Assembly: GCA_936450465.1 (NCBI GenBank)
Contig: OW388304.1
Span: 13,176,708 to 13,240,707, forward strand
DNA length: 64,000 nt
Direction of reading: 5' to 3'
From: Gibbula magus
Lineage: Eukaryota; Mollusca; Gastropoda; Trochida; Trochidae
Shown: positions 13,694-27,584 of the stretch, piece after piece
How positions within the stretch are numbered: position 1 is the stretch's first letter
How the letters are laid out: each line of letters begins with the position of its first letter
The notes under the pieces: generated by a model
What the model saw: only the letters and a program-made list of their open reading frames with translations
Told to the model about the DNA's origin: nothing
Database searches by the model: none
Made by a program: the position numbers and the translations under genes

Positions 13694-13857
13694 TTAAACC
13701 ATGTTCCACAGTTCTCCAGCCTTGTATCCTCTTCCTCTGAATACAAGTCATGTGCCTCCTGACAATATATTCTAGAATTGACTTGATTATCTCCCCTTGT
13801 TCATGAGGATTTTGATGTGTTAGTAATGATTGGAACGTGCCTATCATTGCAACAAGG

Positions 13858-16800
13858 GAGACGTGATATCGCGTTCTTCGTATGTAAGTGTCATGTTACT
13901 GTTACTAGATACGTATTGAAGGACCGTGACCCTTCAGACGTGATACCCTGTTCTTCGTATGTAAGTGTCATGTAACTATTACTAGATACGTATAGAAGGA
14001 TCGTGACCCTTCAGACGTGATTCCACGTTCTTCGTATGTAAATGCATGTAACTATTACTAGATACGTATAGAAGGATCGTGACCCTCCTGACGTAATACC
14101 CCGTTCTTCGTATGTAAGTGTCATGTAACTATTACTAGATACGTATTGAAGGATCGTGACCCTCCTGACGTAATACCACGTTCTTCGTATGTAAGTGTCA
14201 TGTTACTATTACTAGATACGTATTGAAGGATCGTGACCCTCCTGACGTAATACCACGTTCTTTGTATGTAAGTGTCATGTAACTATTACTAGATACGTAT
14301 TGAAGGATCGTGACCCTTCAGACGTGATACCACGTTCTTCGTATGTAAGTGTCATGTAACTATTACTAGATACGTATTGAAGGATCGTGACCCTCCTGAC
14401 GTAATACCACGTTCTTCTTATGTAAGTGTCATGTAACTATTACTAGATACGTATTGAAGGATCGTGACCCTTCAGACGTAATACCACGTTCTTCGTATGT
14501 AAGTGTCATGTAACTATTACTAGATACATATTGAAGGATCGTGACCCTCCTGATGTAATACCACGTTCTTCGTATGTAAGTGTCATGTTACTATTACTAG
14601 ATACGTATTGAAGGATCGTGACCCTCCTGACGTAATACCACGTTCTTCTTATGTAAGTGTCATGTAACTATTACTAGATACGTATTGAAGGATCGTGACC
14701 CTTCAGACGTGATACCACGTTCTTCGTATGTAAGTGTCATGTAACTATTACTAGATACATATTGAAGGATCGTGACCCTCCTGATGTAATACCACGTTCT
14801 TCGTATGTAAGTGTCATGTTACTATTACTAGATACGTATTGAAGGATCGTGACCCTCCTGACGTGATACCACGTTCTTCGTATGTAAGTGTCATGTTACT
14901 ATTACTAGATACGTATTGAAGGATCGTGACCCTCCTGACGTAATACCACGTTCTTCGTATGTAAGTGTCATGTTACTATTACTAGATACATATTGAAGGA
15001 TCGTGACCCTCCTGACGTGATACCACGTTCTTCATATGTAAGTGTCATGTTACTATTACTAGATACGTATTGAAGGATCGTGACCCTCCTGACGTGATAC
15101 CACGTTCTTCGTATGTAAGTGTCATGTTACTATTACTAGATACGTATTGAAGGATCGTGACCCTCCTGACGTAATACCACGTTCTTCGTATGTAAGTGTC
15201 ATGTTACTATTACTAGATACGTATTGAAGGATCGTGACCCTTCAGACGTGATACCACGTTCTTCGTATGTAAGTGTCATGTAACTATTACTAGATACGTA
15301 TTGAAGGATCGTGACCCTCCTGACGTGATACCACGTTCTTCGTATGTAAGTGTCATGTTACTATTACTAGATACGTATTGAAGGATCGTGACCCTCCTGA
15401 CGTAATACCACGTTCTTCGTATGTAAGTGTCATGTTACTATTACTAGATACGTATTGAAGGATCGTGACCCTTCAGACGTGATACCACGTTCTTCGTATG
15501 TAAGTGTCATGTAACTATTACTAGATACGTATTGAAGGATCGTGACCCTCCTGACGTAATACCACGTTCTTCGTATGTAAGTGTCATGTTACTATTACTA
15601 GATACGTATTGAAGGATCGTGACCCTCCTGACGTAATACCACGTTCTTCGTATGTAAGTGTCATGTTACTATTACTAGATACATATTGAAGGATCGTGAC
15701 CCTCCTGACGTAATACCACGTTCTTCGTATGTAAGTGTCATGTTACTATTACTAGATACGTATTGAAGGATCGTGACCCTTCAGACGTGATACCACGTTC
15801 TTCGTATGTAAGTGTCATGTTACTATTACTAGATACATATTGAAGGATCGTGACCCTCCTGACGTAATACCACGTTCTTCGTATGTAAGTGTCATGTAAC
15901 TATTACTAGATACGTATTGAAGGATCGTGACCCTCCTGACGTAATACCCCGTTCTTCGTATGTAAGTGTCATGTAACTATTACTAGATACGTATTGAAGG
16001 ATCGTGACCCTTCAGACGTGATTCCACGTTCTTCGTATGTAAGTGTCATGTAACTATTACTAGATACGTATTGAAGGATCGTGACCCTCCTGACGTAATA
16101 CCACGTTCTTCGTATGTAAGTGTCATGTTACTATTACTAGATACGTATTGAAGGATCGTGACCCTCCTGACGTAATACCACGTTCTTCGTATGTAAGTGT
16201 CATGTTACTATTACTAGATACGTATTGAAGGATCGTGACCCTCCTGACGTGATACCACGTTCTTCGTATGTAAGTGTCATGTAACTATTACTAGATACGT
16301 ATTGAAGGATCGTGACCCTTCAGACGTAATACCACGTTCTTCGTATGTAAGTGTCATGTTACTGTTACTAGATACGTATTGAAGGATCGTGACCCTCCTG
16401 ACGTAATACCACGTTCTTCGTATGTAAGTGTCATGTAACTATTACTAGATACGTATTGAAGGATCGTGACCCTCCTGACGTGATACCACGTTCTTCGTAT
16501 GTAAGTGTCATGTAACTATTACTAGATACGTATTGAAGGATCGTGACCCTCCTGACGTAATACCACGTTCTTCGTATGTAAGTGTCATGTAACTATTACT
16601 AGATACGTATTGAAGGATCGTGACCCTCCTGACGTGATACCACGTTCTTCGTATGTAAGTGTCATGTTACTATTACTAGATACGTATTGAAGGATCGTGA
16701 CCCTCCTGACGTGATACCACGTTCTTTGTATGTAAGTGTCATGTTACTATTACTAGATACGTATTGAAGGATCGTGACCCTCCTGACGTAATACCACGTT

Positions 16801-19024
16801 CTTCGTATGTAAATGTCATGTAACTATTACTAGATACGTATTGAAGGATCGTGACCCTCCTGACGTGATACCACGTTCTTCGTATGTAAGTGTCATGTTA
16901 CTATTACTAGATACGTATTGAAGGATCGTGACCCTCCTGACGTGATACCACGTTCTTCGTATGTAAGTGTCATGTTACTATTACTAGATACGTATTGAAG
17001 GATCGTGACCCTCCTGACGTAATACCACGTTCTTCGTATGTAAGTGTCATGTTACTATTACTAGATACGTATTGAAGGATCGTGACCCTCCTGACGTGAT
17101 ACCACGTTCTTCGTATGTAAGTGTCATGTAACTATTACTAGATACGTATTGAAGGATCGTGACCCTTCAGACGTGATACCACGTTCTTCGTATGTAAGTG
17201 TCATGTAACTATTACTAGATACGTATTGAAGGATCGTGACCCTTCAGACGTAATACCACGTTCTTCGTATGTAAGTGTCATGTTACTGTTACTAGATACG
17301 TATTGAAGGATCGTGACCCTCCTGACGTAATACCACGTTCTTTGTATGTAAGTGTCATGTAACTTTTACTAGATACGTATTGAAGGATCGTGACCCTCCT
17401 GACGTAATACCACGTTCTTCGTATGTAAGTGTCATGTTACTATTACTAGATACGTATTGAAGGATCGTGACCCTCCTGACGTAATACCACGTTCTTCGTA
17501 TGTAAGTGTCATGTTACTATTACTAGATACTTATTGAAGGATCGTGACCCTCCTGACGTGATACCACGTTCTTCGTATGTAAGTGTCATGTAACTATTAC
17601 TAGATACGTATTGAAGGATCGTGACCCTTCAGACGTGATACCACGTTCTTCGTATGTAAGTGTCATGTTACTATTACTAGATACGTATTGAAGGATCGTG
17701 ACCCTTCAGACGTAATACCCCGTTCTTCGTATGTAAGTGTCATGTTACTATTACTAGATACGTATTGAAGGATCGTGACCCTTCAGACGTAATACCCCGT
17801 TCTTCGTATGTAAGTGTCATGTTACTATTACTAGATACGTATTGAAGGATCGTGACCCTCCTGACGTGATACCCCGTTCTTCGTATGTAAGTGTCATGTA
17901 ACTATTACTAGATACGTATTGAAGGATCGTGACCCTCCTGACGTGATACCCCGTTCTTCTTATGTAAGTGTCATGTAACTATTACTAGATACATATTGAA
18001 GGATCGTGACCCTCCTGACGTAATACCACGTTCTTCTTATGTAAGTGTCATGTAACTATTACTAGATACATATTGAAGGATCGTGACCCTTCAGACGTAA
18101 TACCACGTTCTTCGTATGTAAGTGTCATGTTACTATTACTAGATACGTATTGAAGGATCGTGACCCTTCAGACGTAATACCCCGTTCTTCGTATGTAAGT
18201 GTCATGTTACTATTACTAGATACATATTGAAGGATCGTGACCCTTCAGACGTAATACCACGTTCTTCTTATGTAAGTGTCATGTAACTATTACTAGATAC
18301 ATATTGAAGGATCGTGACCCTCCTGACGTAATACCACGTTCTTCTTATGTAAGTGTCATGTAACTATTACTAGATACATATTGAAGGATCGTGACCCTCC
18401 TGACGTAATACCACGTTCTTCGTATGTAAGTGTCATGTTACTATTACTAGATACGTATTGAAGGATCGTGACCCTCCTGACGTAATACCACGTTCTTCGT
18501 ATGTAAGTGTCATGTTACTATTACTAGATACGTATTGAAGGATCGTGACCCTCCTGACGTAATACCACGTTCTTCGTATGTAAGTGTCATGTAACTATTA
18601 CTAGATACGTATTGAAGGATCGTGACCCTTCAGACGTAATACCACGTTCTTCGTATGTAAGTGTCATGTTACTATTCCTAGATACGTATTGAAGGATCGT
18701 GACCCTCCTGACGTGATACCCCGTTCTTCGTATGTAAGTGTCATGTTACTATTACTAGATACATATTGAAGGATCGTGACCCTTCAGACGTGATACCACG
18801 TTCTTCGTATGTAAGTGTCATGTAACTATTACTAGATACGTATTGAAGGATTGTGACCCTCCTGACGTGATACCCCGTTCTTCGTATGTAAGTGTCATGT
18901 AACTATTACTAGATACGTATTGAAGGACCGTGACCCTTCAGACGTAATACCACGTTCTTCGTATGTAAGTGTCATGTAACTATTACTAGATACGTATTGA
19001 AGGATTGTGATCCTTCTGACATCT
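13858..19024. repeat. 77-bp minisatellite array, about 67 copies
   Basis: The unit runs from gtatgtaagtgtcatgttac through tactagatacgtattgaagg and atcgtgaccctcctgacgta to ataccacgttcttc, 77 bp (for example 15265 to 15342). Variable positions include a ctcctgacgta versus cttcagacgt alternative, taac/ttac and acca/accc. The first units are shorter and more diverged (taaatgcatg near 14040), and the last unit decays at about 19010-19024, as is usual at array edges. Each unit carries up to three ACGT tetranucleotides. The unit is not homologous to the 37-bp unit and has no open frame of note. Confidence 0.97.
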
Positions 19025-19590
19025 CCTCCTTGGAATGACCAAAGGATATTACATTTCAAGACCAACTGACCATCAGTTTGTAAATCAGTACTGTAAATAA
19101 AGGAGAAGAAGTTCTATGGATAGTCAACTTCTTTATTGCTTAGATGAGACGTTTCATAGAATCAGCTTCTAGAATGCCTATCAAAGAAGTACTGTAAATA
19201 GGTAACCAAGATTGTTTTGTTTTTTTTACTGACTAGCAGTTAAAATGTTAATTTTAACATTACTTCAACATTTTGAGAAATGTATGAATAACTCTCACCA
19301 GAGGATATACAAATTATGTATGCACCCCTATCTTTCAAATGTCATTAAATTCACATGGTCCTATAATGATTTCTAAAATTCTACTGAACTACTAAACTAC
19401 ATTTCTGCTCTCTTGGATACAGGGGATATGAAGGTTAGAGAAGTGGAAGACAGCTGGCCCTGAGGCAGTATCCAAGTATTACATGCATCAACAATCTACG
19501 CTGTGGTCTGAGTGGCTGGACTACTTCCTGGACAGAATGTCAGGTGGGACACAATGTTTATACCAAACTGAACAGTGACCATTACATTAC
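19025..19590. other. Gene-free spacer after the 77-bp array
   Basis: No coding exon, RNA gene or recognisable mobile element is visible here. Confidence 0.5.
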
Positions 19591-20250
19591 CAGGCCACTA
19601 TCTGAACAAAGTGTGTTCAAGAAGAAGAAAATCCCATTTTTTCTTAACCCTGGATCACATGACTTTGATATACTGCTGCAATTTACTCTTAGAAAGAATC
19701 TCAGGAGAAGTACCAATTAAAAACAGTTTTCAAAAAATATAGCAGAGAAATTGCCAAATCTCTAGTGAACTTGAACCCTGAAGGTTTGCACAATCTAAAT
19801 TGGATCTACTGGAGTGAATGATTTCACTCTTGGAAAGAATGCCAGGAGAAGTAAACTTACCAATATCCAACAAAATAGGCATATTAATATTATTTTATAG
19901 AAAAGTCACCCCCGTATTTCAAGATAAACAATTAACATAAACAGTTTACAGGAGAGAAGTTGTCATTCATCTGGTTGACTTGGACCCAGGATTTTGTGAT
20001 CTGAATTGGAGTAAATGATTTCACTCGTGGAAAGAATATCAGAAGTAACAATTGCCATTATCCAACACCATAGACATATCAACAATGCCTGTCCTAAATA
20101 AAAATTCACCCCAATATTTCTAGTTTCACATGAAAAACAGCAGAGAAATTTGTTAAACCTCTGGTGGACTTGAACACTGGATCACACGATCTACTGGAGG
20201 TGCAGAATTTAACTCTTGGAGAGAATGTCAGAAGCACGAAAATACCCAAA
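19590..20250. repeat. Degenerate tandem repeat with tRNA B-box-like motif
   Basis: About four diverged units share the block ttcactcttggaaagaatgc (near 19680, 19823, 20020 and 20206, spaced 143-199 bp). Each is preceded by a segment whose reverse complement resembles a B-box, such as gttcaagtccacc near 20165 and gggttcaagttcac near 19770. This looks like an old, locally amplified SINE-like sequence. The units are too diverged to define exact borders. Confidence 0.4.
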
Positions 20251-23200
20251 GAGACACGATAATGATACTTGTACTAGCAGTAAATATCATATTTTCAAAT
20301 TCAGACTAATATAATTGACAATTAACAACTTTTTTATTCTGAGGGTGTGACGTTTCAAAACAGATTTTTGTATTGTTTTCAAGCAAGAATAAATTACAGA
20401 GCTCACTGTATACACAGAGTACTATATAATTAATTAATTAGCAGTAACAGCTACATGACTGAGAAAAGGTACGTATCAATAGGAAGATTACTTCTTTGTA
20501 AAATCCAGTGGAATAGGTAACAAAGGATTTAATGATAATAATGGATATTTGGAAGCGGCTCCAGGTAACCTGCCCATGACACTAGCAAACTGTTCTACAT
20601 TCAGTCAGGTTTAAATAGGTTCAGTACTAAGTTAATTGAGAGGAAGTCCAGGTGCAGAAGTAGCACTGTTTATACAGGCAATTAGTTGGGATTGATGGGT
20701 TTATTGTACGCACACAGGATGAAATAGCCTTGATCTAATTTAATCATTTCCAGGTAATTGGAAGTGCAGAAGTTCTGTCTTTGACTTGTTTTGAACAAAG
20801 TGTTTAGAAATATCAATAAAGGATGCAGACAAAATACCTACTCCATGAAAAAAAACATGTGAGTGGATCATGTACGATTATGTGCATTTGCTGTTTCAAA
20901 TTAGCTCAAAATGATAATTTGGTTTGTTCACATGGAAAAATAAACAACTATAATTACAATCAGAGGTGCGCCTGATGTACATTGTTTTGTGAAAATGAGC
21001 ACTATACCAGTGCATGGAGTATGTCTTAAATATTATCAGCCTGAAACTACAATTTTGTAAACTTTCATTTCCAAAAGTAACCAGGCTTCGGCTGTTGAAC
21101 AAACCTATTTTCATAAACTGGCTCAACAATTAAAAGACATAAGGCTATACCTACATTAAAGGGACACCGCGTCGAGTATAAATATGAAATCAGATTTATC
21201 TACCTATGCTGTTTAACGTGTCTGGTAACTAGTCACAGATCCCCAATTTCAGACAATTTACACATAGTCCTAGATGGGCCTGATTCTTGTATCTTTTAGA
21301 TTGATCATGTGGCACGTGTTCACATAACACCAAATTCCAATGTGGAAAGTGTTCTGCACTGCAGACATAAATATGCCAGAAAGGACTTCAAATGTTATTT
21401 TCCAAGTTTTAATAGGAATTGAAAATCCTAAACAATCAAACTGTATGTCACTGCTATGTAAATACTTGCAATAGAGGCTCAACTCTAGAAATTAACAGTT
21501 TGCTATCAGCCAGTAAGAATTTTTTCATCCATTCATGAGTGGGCTTGAATCTATGTGACCTGCTTCTGAACACTTTTCTACCGTGCCAACTCTTGCAATG
21601 AGCAACTTATACTTTCCCTGCGTAAAAAATAACTGCAACACCATTCTAAGTGGCAAATTTACAGGCGTCAACTAATCAACAAAGAGAATAACATGGATCG
21701 GCAAAATAGGCTATAAAAGAATATTCATGAATCTGGTTGTGAAGGATTAAGAGATTCTTAGCGAGAGACATGAATATACATGGCATGGCTTTTCAGATAT
21801 TTTTTTGTTTCAAGTTTAATTACCTAAGTTACGAAATGAAAATCCTTTACATAAATTGAAACTGTGTGTTAGTGTTGTGGCATCAAGTTAACGATTGCAA
21901 CTTCAATAAAACAGCCTGTATGTGATGACTGATTTGATGGTAAGCAGTTACAGTTGAATACATCAACCAAAAAAAGTAGACGGATGTTTATGGAAACCAA
22001 ACATCTTTATGGGAGAATGATGGAGCCCTGCTGCAAAGATGCTAAAACTGTTATTAACCGCAATGAAACGACTCGCTTCACATCACTGCGTACCTCCTAC
22101 ACTTTGCAGATGCAATAAACATGTTGTCGAACCATAAAATACTCCTCTTAAAATGTTCTGAAATGATCAAATAATTATTAATGGTCAATATTTGAAAGAG
22201 AAACTGGTGTAGGAGCTTGCTTCATAAAACTGCCAATGGCGACAATGGTCTTCAAGGATGACAGATTCTTGCTTTAAATTCTCTTCAAGGATGACAGATT
22301 CTTGCTTTAAATTCTCATATTTACCATAGTATAGAAGGTGAAGATACGGGTCAACTGATGTTCTGTGACTGACTATAGTTTAACTAATCTATGCAAATAT
22401 TACTTACAAGTGAAACACAATATTTTCTATTGTTGATGCTAACGATATTGATAAAAACTGATCAAACTCACTAAATGCTTTTCAGGCCTTGCACCAATTG
22501 TAATAATTTCCTCTTTTAGATTATCTCTAGCTCAATCTGTCACAATCACCATATGAATCTCTTCTCAGTGATATTGCACATGTACAATTGCAGTGTTTAT
22601 GACATCAGTTTTGTTTCTTTTAAGATTAAACAAACTGTCACCCCCACCATATGAATCTTTTCAGGGTTTTTGTTTGATTGAATATAAACCCAAGGAAGCA
22701 AAATCTTTCATTCACACAATGATATAATTAAAGCACATATTCTATAACATATTTACATAATATTCTGTTCATGGTATCTCCAAAAAGGACAACTTTTCTC
22801 AGTTTCTCAGAAACTGTTAAAGAAAGGACAACCAAATGTGGTGTGAGGCTTTAGGGAATAAATATCTTGATGAAGTACGAAAATCAGAAGCAGTTACCTA
22901 GTTTAGTTTTTTGGATTTTGTTACTATTAATATTAATTGCCTTCAACGTTTGGGATTGTTTCATAAATCTACCATATACATATCTGTATATATTGATGTG
23001 TTGTTGTATTCTGTCCATGTGTACGTCACGTTTTATATGTAATTGCTTATATGTACGGGAGCGGCATTCAGATAAGCATAGTATGCTTGTTTGCCAATCC
23101 TGATTTCAATTCATTGTAATAAAAATATGTTTAAACCACAAACAGAAGCAGTCCACTATTTGTTCAGAAGTCATTGCCCTTAATGGTTGTGTTTTTTTGT

Positions 23201-23456
23201 GTGGCTGTTCCCAGTAAACCTTTATATAATTACGCTCCGCATGGTTAGCAAATGAGGCTGACTTTCTTGTGTTCTGTCTGCCACCTTTAAATGTCAATCA
23301 AGGTTTATTGTGTAAGGACAATGAGTTAGTTTAGCTGCATGAACGCCATCCAAACGCCATGTGTTACTATAATCTGATATATGTGTTTTATAGCAGAAAC
23401 AGATCTCCTCTTTCTTCTACCTTGTCTGGGGCAATATACAGTCATCTACCAACAAC
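20251..23456. other. Gene-free stretch with a small tandem duplication
   Basis: I find no supported exon. A perfect 33-bp tandem duplication (ttcaaggatgacagattctt...) lies at 22251-22283 and 22284-22316. A diverged pair of segments containing accatatgaatct recurs about 98 bp apart near 22550 and 22647. The short open frames at 20896, 21270, 22867 and 23106 are AT-rich and show no domain. Confidence 0.5.
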
Positions 23457-23460
23457 TTAA

Positions 23461-23814
23461 AGGCACTGTAGCACGTTTTTACGCTCAAATAAGTTGATGA
23501 AATGTATTTGAAAAATATTTTCACCAATGGTAAAACATCCTTCTCTCTTCGGAAAATATAGTTTAAAATGAGTGTACATGTTTCGGTAAAGCCATGGGAA
23601 ACGTTTTCGTAATATAAAATAATAAATTGTGTTCACAATAAAATGGCCGCCATGCAATTTTTGCTTTATACGCAACATATTTTTTACCGCTACAGATAAT
23701 TGGTTTGTGTAATAAGATGTTTTACCCTCTTAAGTTAGTTTAAATGACATAAACTATCATTATAAATGGGAAATTTGAAAAAATAAATTTTGCAAAAAAC
23801 GTGCTACAGCGCCT
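23461..23814 (-). mobile_element. TTAA-flanked MITE, copy 1
   Basis: The element is 354 bp and bounded by TTAA on both sides (23457-23460 and 23815-23818). Its inverted ends are aggcactgtagcacgttttt on the left and, in reverse complement, aggcgctgtagcacgttttt on the right. It is the same family as 45649-46004, in opposite orientation (shared internal block near 23645, ggccgccatgcaatttttgc). There is no coding capacity. TTAA targets are typical of piggyBac and Kolobok elements; the AGG terminus fits Kolobok better, but the superfamily is an inference. Confidence 0.8.
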
Positions 23815-23818
23815 TTAA

Positions 23819-25040
23819 TTATCATGTATTAAGTAAAAGAAAACTAGTGTCATAATTTGTACATGTGCATCATCACAGTTGCCCCAAAACAGCTCTCTTA
23901 CACATGTATATGTATTTCATATTTTCTGTTGTCATAAAATAACTTAATGTTACATCACTGATTTGAACTTTTTGCAAAAGAAGACCATTTGTTGACATTT
24001 TATGTGATCAAAATGGACTAGATTAGGAAAGCAATATACACTAAGTGTATCATATGAAGTTTATGACATTCATAAAAAATGTTTATAATTCTCCATCACA
24101 AAATTGTAACAAAATATATACTGGAAATGTGTGTCATATATATATATGCTTAAAATATGGAACAATCAAAGCACAGGGTAAACTTGGCTTGGCTTGGTTG
24201 AATTATAATAGAATTTAAATTATAACGAGATAATGTCATAGTGATCGATAATGAAACGATAGTTGGCAACTAAAACCCACATCTGGGAGAGACAATTAAG
24301 GTGAACTAAGAATTGTCAGAGGATACAGCACTGCAAACTTCAAGTTTAAAAGAAAAACCTCATCCTCATCTGAAAGATCAAAATTGCACAATTGAGTAAG
24401 TACAGAGACTTAGAAGCAGTGTGATGGAAATGTTAAGGTATTTTCACACTGATTCTGAATCTCATCAGACAGCTTGTCTGACCCCTGGAGCTGCTCCAGC
24501 CTCAATGAGAAGAGAGTTGATTGTTTCCCGTTGTTTCATTCACTGGAGGCTCTGATGGCCTCTTCATCCTCTTAAAGAATAACACACAGGGTGAAAAGTA
24601 AGCCAGCTAGAGATAAAAAAACGTCATTTCAAAATATTTATTTCGCAACTTGGTGAGTGTAAGTGTTGAAGCGTTCTCTGTGGATCGATAGCAACCGTGT
24701 TGTGCTGCCAGTACGAGTTTACTGTTATCAGAAGTGGCATGAGAGCAAATGGAACATTTCCATCTCTCCGGGGACTTGCTTGGTGGACTCATTGCAAAGT
24801 TTAAGTACAAGCTATCACTCAGTATATTTTGATATACAATCTGCAAAATATAAATAACTCTAAATAAAACAAAGTTAAAACTTGCTAAGTGGATATCTTA
24901 TTTTATTATATAATCGTTGTATTTCTACCATATTTTGATTGCATTTATATTGGGTTAGCTCCAGAATGAACCTGTCGCCTCAGTAACAACATGATGTCAT
25001 GAGCGTGCTATTACGTCAGAACATTGTTAGTAGCTGATAA
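23819..25040. other. Gene-free AT-rich stretch
   Basis: No supported gene. A minus-strand open frame at 24607-24846 includes a CxxC pair but lacks any wider recognisable domain. A short (at)n run lies near 24138-24148. Confidence 0.45.
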
Positions 25041-25341
25041 GGTGAGGTGAGATGGGGTTTCAAGAGTATTTCACTTATATCAAGGCTGCTAGTATTAATC
25101 AGGGAAAAAGCCTGCAACACCATGTGGCTATGTATTGTGGTGAAATCTGAGAGCATTGGCTGGAACTAGCGAACCATGGGTGATACTTCACTGAAATTCA
25201 GTGTAGCATTGCACCCAAACCTTACTGCGTGTAGAACAGTTCTCTACTACAGACAAAGTTGCTGTGCCCCTGGTGGGATTCTAACCCAAGACCTCATGAT
25301 CCGGAGCCAAACGAGCTAACCATTGCGCTATCCCGCTCCCC
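25041..25341 (-). mobile_element. tRNA-derived SINE, full-length copy (minus orientation)
   Basis: This is the reverse-complement counterpart of the copy at 31436-31750. It starts on the plus strand with the tail ggtgaggtgaga and ends with the tRNA-like head (gcgctatcccgctcccc). On the minus strand the head contains a B-box-like ggttagaatcc. The middle block shared by the two copies includes gctggaactagcgaaccatg. No clear target duplication remains, so it is probably older than the 31-kb copy. Confidence 0.8.
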
Positions 25342-27584
25342 TTGAACTTCATGGTGTAATGCACAAGACAACTTTACCAATGATGCATGACCCATAAAAA
25401 AGGAACACATATATATGACATTGTTAAACTTGGAATCACATTATTTGAAAAAGTACCAAAACTAGTTTTTTTCAGGATGAAGTAACTGCCAGATTGAAAC
25501 CAAAATCTTTGTGGTCAGCAGGATGTGTAGAGCGTGTGATGACATGGGCATGCACGAATAAAATGTTTTACTTATACTAACCTCGAGTCAGGAAATCGAG
25601 GAAATACATCCACCATCACCACATTTAGAACACAAAGTAATTAACGAAACATGACGTCATAGCCTTGTTAATGATCACCATGACAAGTGATATTTTACCA
25701 AAGGGTATGCATCATATACAAAATTATGAAACTCAAGGATTGCCCTCAAAGGGAACAAATAATATCATCTTTTACCAAATCACGCTATTTATTCATCTTT
25801 CATACTTTCATCAATGCTATTTAAAAATTTCCTTAAAGACACAGACTGTAACATAAAAAGATGAGAAATTCACAGAGAAAAACTCTTTTCTATAATTGAT
25901 TTATCTTATATGGAGTACGTCTCTAGTCAGACAGAAAATTGAATCTGTACAATTTATTCATAGAAAATAAACTCATTTAGTACCAGTATAAAACCCTTGT
26001 GAGACGCCATCTGTGTGAGAATATGATTTCCATTATTGCATTATTTTTCTGTCCATCATTGAACAGTGCGAAGATAAGCAAATTTTATAATTTACTCCAA
26101 AAGAGACAAACTTACAAAGAGATGGAAAACACCAACATATATATTCTAAGTACCATAATCGAAATAATTACCATCCTCCCAGGGCCATGAAATCTGCTGT
26201 TTTTTTTTGAAATGTTAAAAGAATATGCCAACCTAGAGTTGTTATTCTAAAATGCCAAACATGTACCACCACATAGATTTGTTATTTCCATACCAAGTTT
26301 TAAGTTTGTAAGTCATACAGTTTCCTTATGCTTCGGAAATAAAACAAAATTTTGTTCTTAAAAAGCATCCTTTTTAAAAATGAAGCTCCCCCTATCCCTG
26401 GCATATATGTTTTGAATTCTAACTTTAAATGAATAAATCATGGTAACAAAGATTATCTCAAAATTAAATCTTTCTTCATATTCGCAACACAGATATATTT
26501 GCCTTTCTGGGATAAATGTACACACATTGAAAAATAAATAAGCTAGTTTAGCATGAAGCGATGACATAACATTGATAAACCATTATACACTGAACATATT
26601 CTTCCATGATCTGACCCATGGTGGTTATAAAGAAATTAACCTTGATAAACCATCGTATCGTGAACATGTCGATTCTCTCAAGATGTGACCTATAAAACAT
26701 ATCTGTTATCAAATTCAAATAAAGGGCTTAATATCTTTTGAATCACATAAAGTCTATACAAAAAATTTCACTCCCACACTTTTGTCAATAGGATTACTGA
26801 TGGCTGCACAGATAAAAGATTTAGATAAAAGCCAGCTAGTCTCTGAAATGAATATTTCAAAAGGACAAATGTGTCCTAACTTTTGAAAGAACATAAAATT
26901 GTAAAATATGGAAATGTAGTTGAAGAATTAATTTCTTTTTCTGACCTTTCGACAAACAGGACTTGCTAATTTTTTAGTTGTTTCATTGTATTTGAATTTA
27001 GAATACTAAAATCTTGACAAATTAACATTTTAAAAACTCAAAATTGATTGACAATTGTCAATTTATTGCCACTTAGAGAGTTTTTCTAATTCTAGGAAAT
27101 GCTTCAGAACAATGGTCGTCGTTTTGATCGTCATAAAGTAACAAACAGTTATAAATAAATTTTAGTTTGTTGAGTTGACATGATTTTGTATTCAAAGCAC
27201 ATTTCTATAACATATATTTCTATACATGTCATGACAGTTGGTATAATCGGAGGAAGAAAGCCCTTAACATTGTGACAATGCATTGTGGTGAAACCTGTGA
27301 GTATCTGATAACCTTATCCTGTGTACACCAATGATGACTGGTTGTTTGCATTGATGGTTTTGACTTCCTGAAGCAATCAACACATTATCTCTCTGGGGGC
27401 AGATACAAAATTTAGAGGCTAGCCATCACTCTGTGACTGTGACTGTGACAGAGAAACGCTCACACGTTCTACACCATCAACACAAACTGACGTACCCCTC
27501 AAACTTTTTTCCCTCATTATTTTTACAACCTGTCCCATTTTCTGATTTGTTTGCCAGCTGGCAGATCCAAGAATTGGGACCTCC
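25342..27584. other. Gene-free stretch
   Basis: No supported exon. A diverged direct repeat of about 71 bp (gataaaccat...gaacat) occurs at about 26572 and 26643. Open frames at 25665, 25999 and 26358 are short, AT-rich and unrecognised. Confidence 0.45.

Noticed and set aside
13440..13847. 135-codon minus-strand open frame
   Set aside because: It spans the right end of the piggyBac-like element and the spacer before the 77-bp array; no domain is recognisable.
24607..24846. Minus-strand frame containing a CxxC pair (possible zinc-binding exon)
   Set aside because: Only one cysteine pair, no matching histidines in a known spacing, and no clear splice borders.
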